A model generated the notes under the pieces. That model searched no databases. It was not told the origin of the DNA and was given only the letters and a program-made list of their open reading frames with translations. A stretch of 64,000 nt of DNA, from assembly GCF_039912695.1 (NCBI RefSeq), contig NZ_JBDSPJ010000022.1, positions 62,001-126,000 on the forward strand, read 5' to 3'. Source of the DNA: Pseudolysinimonas_A sp039912695 (GTDB lineage: Bacteria > Actinomycetota > Actinomycetes > Actinomycetales > Microbacteriaceae). This document shows positions 51,965 to 59,564 of this stretch, in pieces (the stretch's first letter is position 1; each line of letters begins with the position of its first letter). A program made the position numbers and the translations under genes.

Positions 51965-51970
51965 TAGAGT
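51965..51970 (+). promoter_or_regulatory. Candidate -10 element (TAGAGT) for the arginase-fold gene
   Basis: TAGAGT, six bases, GTG 51977; no ribosome-binding site. Leaderless arrangement. Confidence 0.5.
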
Positions 51971-51976
51971 GTCCAC

Positions 51977-52780
51977 GTGACCCTCCATTTCGTGCTCGTG
52001 CCTCAATGGCAGGGTTCGCCCTCCCCTCGTGCGATGCGTCATGCCGAAGGGGTCGCCGCCCTGCGTTCCGGCCTCCCGACTTCGGCGACCACCGAAGTCG
52101 CTGTGCCGCTTGAGGCGGGCGACGACCAGGGCAGCGGCATTGCGCGTTTCACCTCGATCCAACTGGTGCGCGAGCGCACGACCGACGCACTCGGCGGAGT
52201 GCCGGATCCGTTCGTGATCGTCGGCGGCGACTGTGGCGTCTCCGCGGCGGGAATCGCGACGGCTGCGCTGCGGCATCCCGAGGTCGCCGTCGTTTGGTTC
52301 GACGCGCATCCTGATCTCAACACCCCGCAGAGTTCGCCGTCGGGGGCCTACTCCGGGATGGTGCTGCGCTCACTGATCGACGGCGGTGAGGTGAGCGCCG
52401 GTCGCGTCGTGCTGGTCGGGGCGCGGTCGTGGGATCCCGACGAGGAGTCTTTTGCCGCAGGAGCCGGCCTGGCAACGCTCGCGGTCGAGCAGGTCCTCGA
52501 CCCGGACACCTTGGTCGAGACTGTCGCGGCGAGCGGTGCCGACTCGGTCTACGTGCATGTCGACCTCGACGTTGTCGATCCCGCCGAAGTCGACGGCCTG
52601 CTGGATCCAGCTCCATTCGGGATGTCGGTGGGCGCGCTGGTCGGCGCGATCAAGGCGCTCCGTGCCCGATTCCCGCTCGCCGGAGCGACGTTGGCCGGCT
52701 ACGCGCCCTCGAGCGCCAAGGGCGAGCACGCGGCGGCCGACGCGGCAACCATCCTGCGAATCATCGCAGCCCTCGACTAG
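51977..52780 (+). CDS. Arginase/agmatinase-fold protein with altered metal ligand
   Basis: 267 residues. The ureohydrolase motifs are present: VGGDCG (82-87), WFDAHPDLN (107-115, Asp109/His111/Asp113) and HVDLDVVDPAEV (194-204, Asp196/Asp198). Odd point: where arginases and agmatinases have GGDH, this protein has GGDC, Cys86 in place of a manganese-binding His. Metal binding or substrate may differ; some annotated arginase-family members may share this. The neighbours give no pathway clue, though an amine-catabolism group lies elsewhere in the window. GTG start with a TAGAGT element seven bases before it. Confidence 0.88.
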   Translation: MTLHFVLVPQWQGSPSPRAMRHAEGVAALRSGLPTSATTEVAVPLEAGDDQGSGIARFTSIQLVRERTTDALGGVPDPFVIVGGDCGVSAAGIATAALRHPEVAVVWFDAHPDLNTPQSSPSGAYSGMVLRSLIDGGEVSAGRVVLVGARSWDPDEESFAAGAGLATLAVEQVLDPDTLVETVAASGADSVYVHVDLDVVDPAEVDGLLDPAPFGMSVGALVGAIKALRARFPLAGATLAGYAPSSAKGEHAAADAATILRIIAALD

Positions 52781-52837
52781 CCCTCAGCAGACCAGCGAAC
52801 CCTCAGCAGGCCAGCTGGGGCTCAGCAGGTCAGTCGA
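52781..52837. repeat. 19-base tandem repeat between converging genes
   Basis: Units 52781-52799, 52800-52818 and 52819-52837 share (C/G)(C/G)CTCAGCAG(A/G)(C/T)CAG. The third holds the stop (52830-52832) and last codons of the minus-strand lipoprotein gene; the array fills the whole gap to the arginase-fold gene. Confidence 0.85.
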
Positions 52838-53408
52838 CGCGAATCGAGTAGTTCGACCCATCGAACTGCGTAATCGTGACCACGACTTTGACCGTGCCAT
52901 TGGGCGAATCGTAGGAGCAGTTCACGGTGTTGCCGACGACGATTTCGACCTCGGTCGCGTCGCAGGTGACCTCAGGCACGAAGTCAAGGGTCGGGGTGAG
53001 CGCCCGGATCGCGAGACCTTCGATGTCGGTGACCGGAACGCTCGCCCCAGGAGCCGCGGTCGGCTGCGTCACGTTGTTCGGAACGTCGGCGACCTTGATG
53101 TCGAATGAGTACTTGTCACCCTCGACCGTGTCGAAGGTGATCACGGTGTTGAATTCCAGGCCGGCGACAGGGTCGACCAGGAGGCAGGTGACGACTCCGT
53201 CAACTTCGACTGGGATCGGGTCCTGGCCGCAGTCGATGTCAGGGCGAACCCCGGTCTGATGCTCGAGCGCGCTCGCAGCGGCCTTTTCGATGTCTTCAGG
53301 AGGAACGGTCAGCGGCGCCTGATTCTGGCCGATGCTGAACGTGCAGCCGGCGAGCACGGCGAGCGCAAAGGCGGCCACCGGGACGAGGGTGAACGGACGC
53401 AACGGCAC
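52830..53408 (-). CDS. Lipoprotein with two DUF4333-type domains
   Basis: 192 residues. Signal peptide with lipobox LAVLAGC (Cys22), then two repeated domains: residues ~33-110 and ~118-192, each with an N-terminal helix, a Cys-containing strand (DIDCGQDPIPVEVDGVVTCL; EVTCDATEVEIVVGNTVNCS) and a closing beta strand. Two Cys per domain suggest disulfides. DUF4333 proteins are actinobacterial exported proteins of unknown function. AAGGAG lies eight bases before GTG 53408. The 3' end is part of a tandem repeat. Confidence 0.87.
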   Translation of the reverse strand: MPLRPFTLVPVAAFALAVLAGCTFSIGQNQAPLTVPPEDIEKAAASALEHQTGVRPDIDCGQDPIPVEVDGVVTCLLVDPVAGLEFNTVITFDTVEGDKYSFDIKVADVPNNVTQPTAAPGASVPVTDIEGLAIRALTPTLDFVPEVTCDATEVEIVVGNTVNCSYDSPNGTVKVVVTITQFDGSNYSIRVD

Positions 53409-53462
53409 GAGCGGCTCCTTGAGATTCTTGTCGTTGCTTGAACGCTATCGGAAACCGGCCCC

Positions 53463-53468
53463 TACGCT
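53463..53468 (+). promoter_or_regulatory. Candidate -10 element (TACGCT) for the enoyl-CoA hydratase-family gene
   Basis: TACGCT, six bases, GTG 53475. Confidence 0.5.
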
Positions 53469-53474
53469 GGAGCG

Positions 53475-54257
53475 GTGGGCGAACGTGTGAGTGTCGAACG
53501 GGACGGCCAGGTATTGCTCATCGGGCTGAACCGGCCGGAAAAACGCAACGCCGCCGATTTCGCAATGCTGCAAGAGCTGTGTTTGGCGTATGGCGAGTTG
53601 GAACGCGACCCGCAGCTTCGCGCGGCCGTCGTGTTCGCGCATGGGGATCACTTCACCGCGGGCCTAGATCTTGCAGATGTCGCACCCCGGATCGGTCGGG
53701 ACGGGCTCGACCTCGTTCCGGAGGGCGGGATCAATCCCTGGCAGGTGGGCGGGCCGTCAATCAGCAAGCCGGTCGTGATTGCGGTGCAGGGCACCTGCCT
53801 GACTCTCGGCATCGAACTCGCGCTGGCCAGCGACATTGTGATTGCGGCCGATTCCACGACCTTCGGACAGATCGAGGTGCAGCGCGGCATCCTGCCCTTC
53901 GGCGGCGCAACCATCCGCCTTCCCCGCGCGGTCGGCTGGGGAAACGCGATGCGGTGGATGCTGACCGGTGACATGTTCCCCGTCACCGAGGCGCTGCGCA
54001 TCGGGCTCGTGCAGGAAGTCGTGCCGCACGGAACCCAGTTGGACCGGGCGCTCGAGCTCGCCCAGCGCATTGCCGCTCAGGCTCCTCTCGCCGTGCAGGC
54101 CACGCTCGCCAATGCCCGAACGGCAATCCGGGAGGGCGACGAAGCCGCAGCAACGCGACTTCAGCCTGAACTGGTCAGGCTCGCGGCAAGTCAGGATGCC
54201 GCCGAAGGCATCCGCGCGTTCCTGGCTCGCGACGAACCCGAGTTCACCGGGCGATGA
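53475..54257 (+). CDS. Enoyl-CoA hydratase/isomerase (crotonase) family protein
   Basis: 260 residues. Crotonase-fold oxyanion-hole segments: FAHGDHFTAGLDLADV (residues ~54-69) and VQGTCLTLGIELALASDIVIAA (~104-125). The hydratase Glu pair is not clearly kept: the residue after LPFGGATIRL is in a different setting, so isomerase or other crotonase chemistry is possible. GTG 53475 fits a leaderless start. The downstream HEAVH gene begins in its stop codon (ATGA). Confidence 0.9.
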   Translation: MGERVSVERDGQVLLIGLNRPEKRNAADFAMLQELCLAYGELERDPQLRAAVVFAHGDHFTAGLDLADVAPRIGRDGLDLVPEGGINPWQVGGPSISKPVVIAVQGTCLTLGIELALASDIVIAADSTTFGQIEVQRGILPFGGATIRLPRAVGWGNAMRWMLTGDMFPVTEALRIGLVQEVVPHGTQLDRALELAQRIAAQAPLAVQATLANARTAIREGDEAAATRLQPELVRLAASQDAAEGIRAFLARDEPEFTGR

Positions 54258-54739
54258 GCCTCCCGGTGCGCCCCGATCCCGCGAAACTGTCGCGGTTCGA
54301 ACGGGGCATGGGGTCGTTCGTCCGCGGCGGAGCCCGCATCCCCGGACTGCGGCGCCTGCTGATGTGGCCGCCGATCGCGCGACCCGGCTACTGGTTCGCG
54401 ACGGCGTGCGCATTTGTCTGGGGCCGCATCCTGTTCGGTCGCTTCACCAAGGGGCCGCAGATTTGGTACTTCTGGAGGATGCCGAAGTGGTCATACGGTC
54501 GCGGCGGCACGACGATCGGCGCGATCTACCTCACCACTGACAACGTCGCCCCACGCATCCTCGAACACGAGGCGGTGCACCGCACCCAGTGGCGGGCATA
54601 CGGTCTCGCCTTCATCCCGCTCTACATCGCAGCCGGATCGCCGGCTCTCACCAACCGGTTCGAGGTCGAGGCGGGCCTCGAGAAGGGCGGCTACCTGCGG
54701 CCGCATGCCCTTCCCCACCACCCCTCGCCGAACCCGTAG
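54254..54739 (+). CDS. Hypothetical protein with HExxH motif
   Basis: 161 residues, cytoplasmic or weakly membrane-associated (hydrophobic stretch WFATACAFVWGRILFG near 48-63). It contains ILEHEAVHRTQW: HEAVH fits the zinc-peptidase motif HExxH, followed by an Arg/Glu-rich C-terminal part (NRFEVEAGLEKGGYL) in which Glu could be a third ligand. Similar actinobacterial proteins are often labelled Fe-S oxidoreductase, but no Cys cluster is present here (one or no Cys), so that name does not fit. ATG overlaps the preceding stop. Confidence 0.8.
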   Translation: MSLPVRPDPAKLSRFERGMGSFVRGGARIPGLRRLLMWPPIARPGYWFATACAFVWGRILFGRFTKGPQIWYFWRMPKWSYGRGGTTIGAIYLTTDNVAPRILEHEAVHRTQWRAYGLAFIPLYIAAGSPALTNRFEVEAGLEKGGYLRPHALPHHPSPNP

Positions 54740-54763
54740 GGCTGTTAGACAAGGGACGCGAGG

Positions 54764-54769
54764 TACGCT
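54764..54769 (+). promoter_or_regulatory. Candidate -10 element (TACGCT) for the lipoprotein gene at 54776
   Basis: TACGCT, six C residues, ATG 54776; no ribosome-binding site. Confidence 0.5.
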
Positions 54770-54775
54770 CCCCCC

Positions 54776-55294
54776 ATGATCCGGCTCATGGTGATCCTCG
54801 TCGGCGGAGTCGTCATGGGGCTGACATCGTGCTCGGCCTCGGGTGCTCCGGCTCCGACTCCGAGTCCAACGGCCAGCTCCGGCGCGGTGAGTTGCACCAG
54901 CATCCTTCAGAAACAGTCCCTCGACGAACTCGTTGACAGCGGACTCGACCTCGCCGACCCGGCCGCATTTTCGGCAGACCTGCACGCCCAGAAAGATCCT
55001 TTCGCGGCGTTTTTCGACGTGGGCGGCGTCCTCTGCGAGGTCGTCGACGGCACGACGCCGGTCGAATGGTACGGCTGGGCTCCGTTCACGAAAGAAAATT
55101 CGGCTGACTTCCGGGCCGCACTGGTGTCGGCTGGCTGGACCGAAACACCGACCGCCTCGGGTGCTGACTACGCTCTCGACCCCCTCAGCACCGGAGTGGT
55201 CTTCGCCTGCTCGTTCGACTACAGCGGCGGCGCAGCCTGCGGGTACGACCAACCGCGGCTCGACGAGATCTTCGGCAACGTGCCTGCCCGGTAG
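54776..55294 (+). CDS. Small secreted lipoprotein
   Basis: 172 residues. Signal peptide with lipobox GLTSC (Cys19), a short Pro/Thr/Ser linker, then a ~140-residue domain with Cys pairs (AVSCTSIL, GGVLCEVV, FACSFDYSGGAACGY). It is of the same general kind as the lipoproteins at 41467 and 58916 (Cys near the start of the domain, G-x-C-W/E strand) but more distant. Function unknown. Leaderless-type start. Converges on the amidase gene. Confidence 0.8.
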   Translation: MIRLMVILVGGVVMGLTSCSASGAPAPTPSPTASSGAVSCTSILQKQSLDELVDSGLDLADPAAFSADLHAQKDPFAAFFDVGGVLCEVVDGTTPVEWYGWAPFTKENSADFRAALVSAGWTETPTASGADYALDPLSTGVVFACSFDYSGGAACGYDQPRLDEIFGNVPAR

Positions 55295-55298
55295 CGAC

Positions 55299-55322
55299 CT
55301 ACCACTGCGTTAGCTACCACTG
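55299..55322. repeat. Partial 15-base tandem duplication at the amidase 3' end
   Basis: CTACCACTG occurs at 55299-55307 and 55314-55322, 15 bases apart. On the minus strand each is CAGTGGTAG; TAG at 55314-55316 is the amidase stop. Confidence 0.7.
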
Positions 55323-56726
55323 AGGCGGATGCCGGCGCGCCCACCCGAGGCGACGCTCGAGCTGCGCCCCGATCGCCAACAGCACGTGCTCGCCGCCGGG
55401 TCGGCCGATGAGTTGCACTCCCATCGGCACTCCGTCGGCGGTCACGTGCACGGGAAGCACGATCGCGGGCAGTCCACTGACGTTGACCATGCTCGTGTAC
55501 GGCGTGTACTGCACCTGCTGCGCAAAGTTGTGGTCGCCATCCTCGGCGTCGTACCACCCGATCGGGCGAGGGGTGAGCGCCATCGCGGGAGTCACGACAG
55601 CGTCGAATGGCGCCAACTGCGCGATCAGCCGCCGCTCGTAGCCCGCCAACCAAGACAGCGCTGCGCCGAGCTCCCGCGCTCCGAGCGCACGGCCTTGGCC
55701 GACCAGCCACCGGGTGAGCGGCTCGACCTGAGAGAGCTGCACCTCGTTGAGCTCGATCCCGGCCGCGCCGCCTTGCCACACCCTGCGGAACATCGCCGCA
55801 TAGTCCGGCTCGGGGCCAAGGCTCAGTTCGTCAATCCCGTGGCCGAGGGCGTCAAGTTCGGCCAGCGTGAGGGTAAGGGCTGCCTCCGCTTCGGGCGCGA
55901 GCTCGAGCTCGTACGCGGCCGCCCACGGGGTGTCGCGAGTCACCCCGATCGAGAACCGTCCCTCTCCTCGCACCGCAGCCGACAGGTACGCGCCGCCATC
56001 CCAGGTGGGCGGGGACGTTGCCCAGTGCGGCGGTCCCGGTGCGACCAGCGCGTCGAGCAGGAGGGCGGCATCCGCCACCGTCCGAGCAAGAGGTCCCGCC
56101 ACCACGAGTCCCGCGAGACCCGCGAAACCGGCCGCGGCCGCGATCCGGCCACGGGAGGGCTTGAGCCCCACCAGCCCGGTGGCCGCGGCCGGGATGCGGA
56201 TCGAGCCGCCGCCATCCGATCCCGGGGCAAACGGGAGGAGTCCAGCCGCCACCGCGACAGCGGCTCCCCCGCTTGACCCACCCGGCCCGAGCGTGAGGTC
56301 GTAGGGGTTGCGCGCGACGGGGCCGACGAGCGGCTCGGCGTTGCTCGAGAGCCCGAACTCGGGCGTTGTGGTCTTTCCGAGGCTGACCGCGCCTGCGGCG
56401 TCGAAGAGCGTTGCTAATTCATCGGATTGCACGGGGACGTGATCGGCGAAAGCTCGCGATCCGAATCGGGTGGGCACTCCGGCGCGGCGCACGAGATCTT
56501 TGTCGGCGAACGGGAGCCCCCACAGCGGCAGCGCGTGCGACATCGCTGCTACCTCCGCGCACCTCTGGCGCGCACGATCGGCGGTCACGTGGGCGAATGC
56601 ACCGAGCTCGACGTTCAGCCGCTCAATTCGAGCGAGGTAGTGGTCGGTCAGTTCTGCCGGGGTGATCTCGCCTCGACGGAGCCCATCCAATTGCTCGAGC
56701 GCCGTGAGGTGGTGGAGTTCGAACAC
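55314..56726 (-). CDS. Amidase (amidase-signature family)
   Basis: 470 residues. Catalytic triad region: Lys in LPFADKDLVRRAGV (Lys75 area), and the Gly/Ser-rich LGPGGSSGGAAVAVAAGLLPFAPGSDGGGSIRIPAA with cis-Ser and nucleophile Ser. It hydrolyses carboxylic amides; the specific substrate is unknown and it lacks GatA-specific context (no gatB/gatC nearby). GTG 56726 has TAGGCT six bases upstream (leaderless type). Divergent from the GntR/ABC operon. Confidence 0.92.
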   Translation of the reverse strand: MFELHHLTALEQLDGLRRGEITPAELTDHYLARIERLNVELGAFAHVTADRARQRCAEVAAMSHALPLWGLPFADKDLVRRAGVPTRFGSRAFADHVPVQSDELATLFDAAGAVSLGKTTTPEFGLSSNAEPLVGPVARNPYDLTLGPGGSSGGAAVAVAAGLLPFAPGSDGGGSIRIPAAATGLVGLKPSRGRIAAAAGFAGLAGLVVAGPLARTVADAALLLDALVAPGPPHWATSPPTWDGGAYLSAAVRGEGRFSIGVTRDTPWAAAYELELAPEAEAALTLTLAELDALGHGIDELSLGPEPDYAAMFRRVWQGGAAGIELNEVQLSQVEPLTRWLVGQGRALGARELGAALSWLAGYERRLIAQLAPFDAVVTPAMALTPRPIGWYDAEDGDHNFAQQVQYTPYTSMVNVSGLPAIVLPVHVTADGVPMGVQLIGRPGGEHVLLAIGAQLERRLGWARRHPPQW

Positions 56727-56732
56727 GATCCG

Positions 56733-56738
56733 AGCCTA
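56733..56738 (-). promoter_or_regulatory. Candidate -10 element (TAGGCT) for the amidase gene
   Basis: Minus strand: TAGGCT, six bases, GTG 56726. Confidence 0.5.
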
Positions 56739-56757
56739 AGGAGGTGAGCCTCACAAC

Positions 56758-56787
56758 TTGACATCGTCGGGTAAGCCTGCTTGGTTA
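56758..56787 (+). promoter_or_regulatory. Promoter of the GntR/ABC operon
   Basis: Perfect -35 TTGACA at 56758-56763; TGGTTA at 56782-56787, 18 bases on, is the best -10. The -10 lies in the operator palindrome that follows. Confidence 0.6.
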
Positions 56788-56806
56788 GTTACACAAGTAA
56801 TGAACC
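56783..56806. promoter_or_regulatory. GntR (YtrA-type) operator palindrome
   Basis: GGTTAGTTAC-ACAA-GTAATGAACC: 10-base arms with two mismatches and a 4-base centre, overlapping the -10. Fits autorepression by the GntR protein encoded 25 bases downstream. Confidence 0.65.
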
Positions 56807-56830
56807 GACGAACCGAGAGGAGGAATACCG

Positions 56831-57214
56831 ATGGATGAGAGCAAGCCGATCTTCCAGCAGATCGCGGAACGGATCGAAAACGACATCATCTCTGGCGCCC
56901 TCCCCGAAGAAACGCAGGTGCCGTCGACGAACGAATTCGCCGCTTTCCTGCGCATCAACCCGGCCACCGCAAACAAGGGTGTTGGGCTGCTCGTTGACTC
57001 AGGCGTGCTCTACAAGAAGCGCGGAATCGGAATGTTCGTCACCCGCGGCGCCCGCGATCGGCTGACCGCCGAGCGTCGGGAACGCTTCCGTGACGAGTAC
57101 CTCGCGCCACTCCTCGCCGAAGCCCGAAAACTCGGGATCGACGAACGTCAGCTCGCCGCGCTCATTCAGACCACCGCACCATCCCCGTCAACGACCACGA
57201 AGGAATCGCAGTGA
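56831..57214 (+). CDS. GntR-family regulator, YtrA type
   Basis: 127 residues: an N-terminal winged helix (PIFQQIAERIENDIISGALPEE, PSTNEFAAFLRINPATANKGVGLLVDSGVLYKKRGIGMFV) and only a short helical tail, typical of the small YtrA subfamily that controls ABC transporters. ATG 56831 has AGAGGAGG seven bases upstream. The stop overlaps the ABC ATPase gene (GTGA). Likely represses its operon via the palindrome at 56783. Confidence 0.93.
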   Translation: MDESKPIFQQIAERIENDIISGALPEETQVPSTNEFAAFLRINPATANKGVGLLVDSGVLYKKRGIGMFVTRGARDRLTAERRERFRDEYLAPLLAEARKLGIDERQLAALIQTTAPSPSTTTKESQ

Positions 57215-58101
57215 CTCCCGTCATCCACACCCGCGATCTCACCCGACGCTACGGTTCACTCGCCGCCGTCAATGGGGTCAGCATCAGCCTCGATGAGAAC
57301 CGCATCTACGGACTGCTCGGCCGCAACGGCGCGGGCAAGACGACGCTGATGTCTCTGCTCACCGGTCAAGAGTTCGCGACCTCCGGCGACATCGAAGTGT
57401 TCGGCACGTCGCCGGTCGAGAACGCCGCCGTGCTGCAGCGTGTCTGCTTCATCAAGGAAAGCCAGCGCTATCCCGACGATTTCAAGATCAAGCACGTTCT
57501 GCGAAGCGCCCCCTGGTTCTTTCCGAACTGGGATCCCGACTTCGCTGCCGCACTCGTCACCGACTTCAACCTTCCGCTCAACCGCAAAATGAAGAAGCTC
57601 TCCCGCGGCCAATTCTCGGCCGTCGGAGTGATCGTCGGCCTCGCGTCGCGGGCGCCGCTCACCTTCTTCGATGAGCCCTATTTGGGCCTCGACGCTGTCG
57701 CGCGGCAGTTGTTCTATGACCGTCTGCTCGCTGACTATGCCGATCATCCGCGCACCGTCGTGCTCTCGACTCACCTGATCGACGAGGTCGCCGACCTCCT
57801 CGAGCATGTGCTGCTCATCGATGCGGGTCGGATCATCGTCGATGCCCCTACCGACGAACTGCGGGGTTCGGTGGTGAACGTTGTTGGCGGCCGTGATGCC
57901 GTCGACAGGTTCACCGCCGGGCGCGAGGTTCTGCACAGCGACGGCATCGGCGGCCTGGTTTCCGCCACCGTTTCTCGACTCACCGACGCCGAGCGCACCG
58001 CAGCCCGCGACGCCGGGCTCGAGCTCACCGCTGTTTCCCTTCAACAACTCGTCGTGCGACTCACCGAGAGCACAAACAACGAATTCCAGGAGTCCGCATG
58101 A
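57211..58101 (+). CDS. ABC transporter ATP-binding protein
   Basis: 296 residues. Walker A GLLGRNGAGKTTLMSLL, Q-loop around LLTGQEF/FIKESQRYP, signature KLSRGQFSAVGVIVGLASRAPLTFFDEPYLGLDA (LSRGQ instead of LSGGQ; Walker B LTFFDEP), and H-loop VLSTHLIDE. C-terminal ~80 residues form the extra domain of YtrB-like/drug exporters. Both ends overlap neighbours by four bases (GTGA, ATGA). Pairs with the permease downstream; probably exports or senses a membrane-active compound. Confidence 0.94.
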   Translation: MTPVIHTRDLTRRYGSLAAVNGVSISLDENRIYGLLGRNGAGKTTLMSLLTGQEFATSGDIEVFGTSPVENAAVLQRVCFIKESQRYPDDFKIKHVLRSAPWFFPNWDPDFAAALVTDFNLPLNRKMKKLSRGQFSAVGVIVGLASRAPLTFFDEPYLGLDAVARQLFYDRLLADYADHPRTVVLSTHLIDEVADLLEHVLLIDAGRIIVDAPTDELRGSVVNVVGGRDAVDRFTAGREVLHSDGIGGLVSATVSRLTDAERTAARDAGLELTAVSLQQLVVRLTESTNNEFQESA

Positions 58102-58868
58102 CTGCCCTTGCCATCACCCCGTCCCACACGGCACCGCTGAGTCGCCGGATCCTCAACGTCGTGAGGCTCCACCTCGCGAACCCATTCACCATCATCGGGA
58201 TGCCGCTGATGATCCTCGGCATCATCTTCGCTGCGAACTGGGCGATCTGGCTGATCATCGCCATCGTCGCCAAGCCGGCCGACGTGGCGGATGCCGCGGA
58301 GGGCCTCTCCTACAGCGGCGCAAGCTTTTGGATTTTCGTCTACATGATGGTCGTCGCCATCCAGGCCATGAACCTCACCTTCTCGCTCGCCCTGGGTTTC
58401 TCCTCAACTCGGAGAGACTTCTACCTCGGGTCGGTCCTCACCTTTCTCGGCCTCTCGGTCTTCTACGCCGCGATCTTCGGCACTCTCGCCGCGATCGAGC
58501 AAGCGACGAACGGCTGGGGCCTGAACGGTCGAATGTTCACCAGCATCTACTTCGGCCTCGACTCTCCGATCGGGTTGCGGTACTTCTTCGCCTTCTGCGC
58601 GTTCGTGTTCTTCTTCTTCATCGGCGCCGCCATCGCCTCGACCTACGTGCGTTGGAAGCAGCGCGGCCTGCTGGCGTGCCTGGTGATTGCCGGATTCCTG
58701 CTGATCGGCGGCGCGGCACTGATCTCGCTCACCGGTTCATGGCCGGCGGTGGGGTCGTTCTTCACGACCATCGGATTCCTCGGCGGGTTCTCGCTCAGCC
58801 TCGTCGTGAGCGCGCTCGCGGGATGGGCCGGGTACCTGGTGATGCGACGGGCGACGCCGAGATCCTGA
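58098..58868 (+). CDS. ABC transporter permease
   Basis: 256 residues with six predicted membrane helices (around 32-56, 75-96, 113-135, 150-170, 193-215, 228-248). No motif beyond topology; sequence matches YtrC/ABC-2-type permeases coupled to GntR-YtrA regulators. Overlaps the ATPase gene by ATGA. Last gene of the operon; the lipoprotein gene follows after 47 bases with its own ribosome-binding site. Confidence 0.88.
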   Translation: MTALAITPSHTAPLSRRILNVVRLHLANPFTIIGMPLMILGIIFAANWAIWLIIAIVAKPADVADAAEGLSYSGASFWIFVYMMVVAIQAMNLTFSLALGFSSTRRDFYLGSVLTFLGLSVFYAAIFGTLAAIEQATNGWGLNGRMFTSIYFGLDSPIGLRYFFAFCAFVFFFFIGAAIASTYVRWKQRGLLACLVIAGFLLIGGAALISLTGSWPAVGSFFTTIGFLGGFSLSLVVSALAGWAGYLVMRRATPRS

Positions 58869-58915
58869 CGGGGTCGGATGGTACATTGCCACCCGACGAC
58901 AGGGAAGGCGAACCG

Positions 58916-59554
58916 ATGGGCGAGCGGATCGGTGCCGACCGCCGAACGACGGCGATGGCGGCAGCAATGCTGACGATCGCCGTTGTGACGGTCGGGGCGC
59001 TGACGGGATGCGTACCCGCGGTAGCGGACAAACCGACCGCGACCCCCACCGTTGAGCAGACACCGGCGGCGACGCCCACCCCGACCCCCGAGGCTCGCGC
59101 CTTCGTCATGCCCACCAGGTGCGTCGACATTGTTTCCCCGGCGACCCTCGCTCGTTTCACCTCTGACGGGCTGGCGTTGCTCGGCGGACCGGGCGGAAAG
59201 TACGGCGGAGACTACTTCGCCGACGACACCCCCGAAGAGCGCGTCGGCGGCATCACCTGCGTATGGGGCGACGAGCAACGACCCGAGTCGACATTCACCA
59301 TCTCCGTTGCTCCCGTGACGACAGCAACCCGCAGCGGCATCGTCAGCGATCTCCTCTCCCAGGGTCTCGTCGAAGACCAGATCGAGGGCGCGCTCACCTA
59401 CGCCCAAATCGGCGACGAGGTCAGTTCCCCCTCGGTGTTCAACGTCATCCGCTCGGATAGCTGGATCTCGGTGCTTCAAGCTCGCGGCGGCGAAGACCTG
59501 TTCCAGACTTCGACCGAACTTGTCGACGAGGTCACGAGCATCGTCTACTCCTGA
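58916..59554 (+). CDS. Secreted lipoprotein, paralogue of the one at 41467
   Basis: 212 residues from ATG 58916 with GGGAAGG upstream; the frame is open further back through the ABC genes but without support. Lipobox GALTGC (Cys32), Thr/Pro linker (TPAATPTPTPE), then a domain with TRCVDIVSPATL, LALLGGPGG, GITCVWGDE and IGDEVSSPSVFNVIRSDSWISVL. The same order of motifs appears in the lipoprotein at 41467, so the two are members of one family of about 140-residue Cys-bridged domains. Could be part of the GntR/ABC operon. Function unknown. Confidence 0.83.
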   Translation: MGERIGADRRTTAMAAAMLTIAVVTVGALTGCVPAVADKPTATPTVEQTPAATPTPTPEARAFVMPTRCVDIVSPATLARFTSDGLALLGGPGGKYGGDYFADDTPEERVGGITCVWGDEQRPESTFTISVAPVTTATRSGIVSDLLSQGLVEDQIEGALTYAQIGDEVSSPSVFNVIRSDSWISVLQARGGEDLFQTSTELVDEVTSIVYS

Positions 59555-59564
59555 GGATGCCTTT

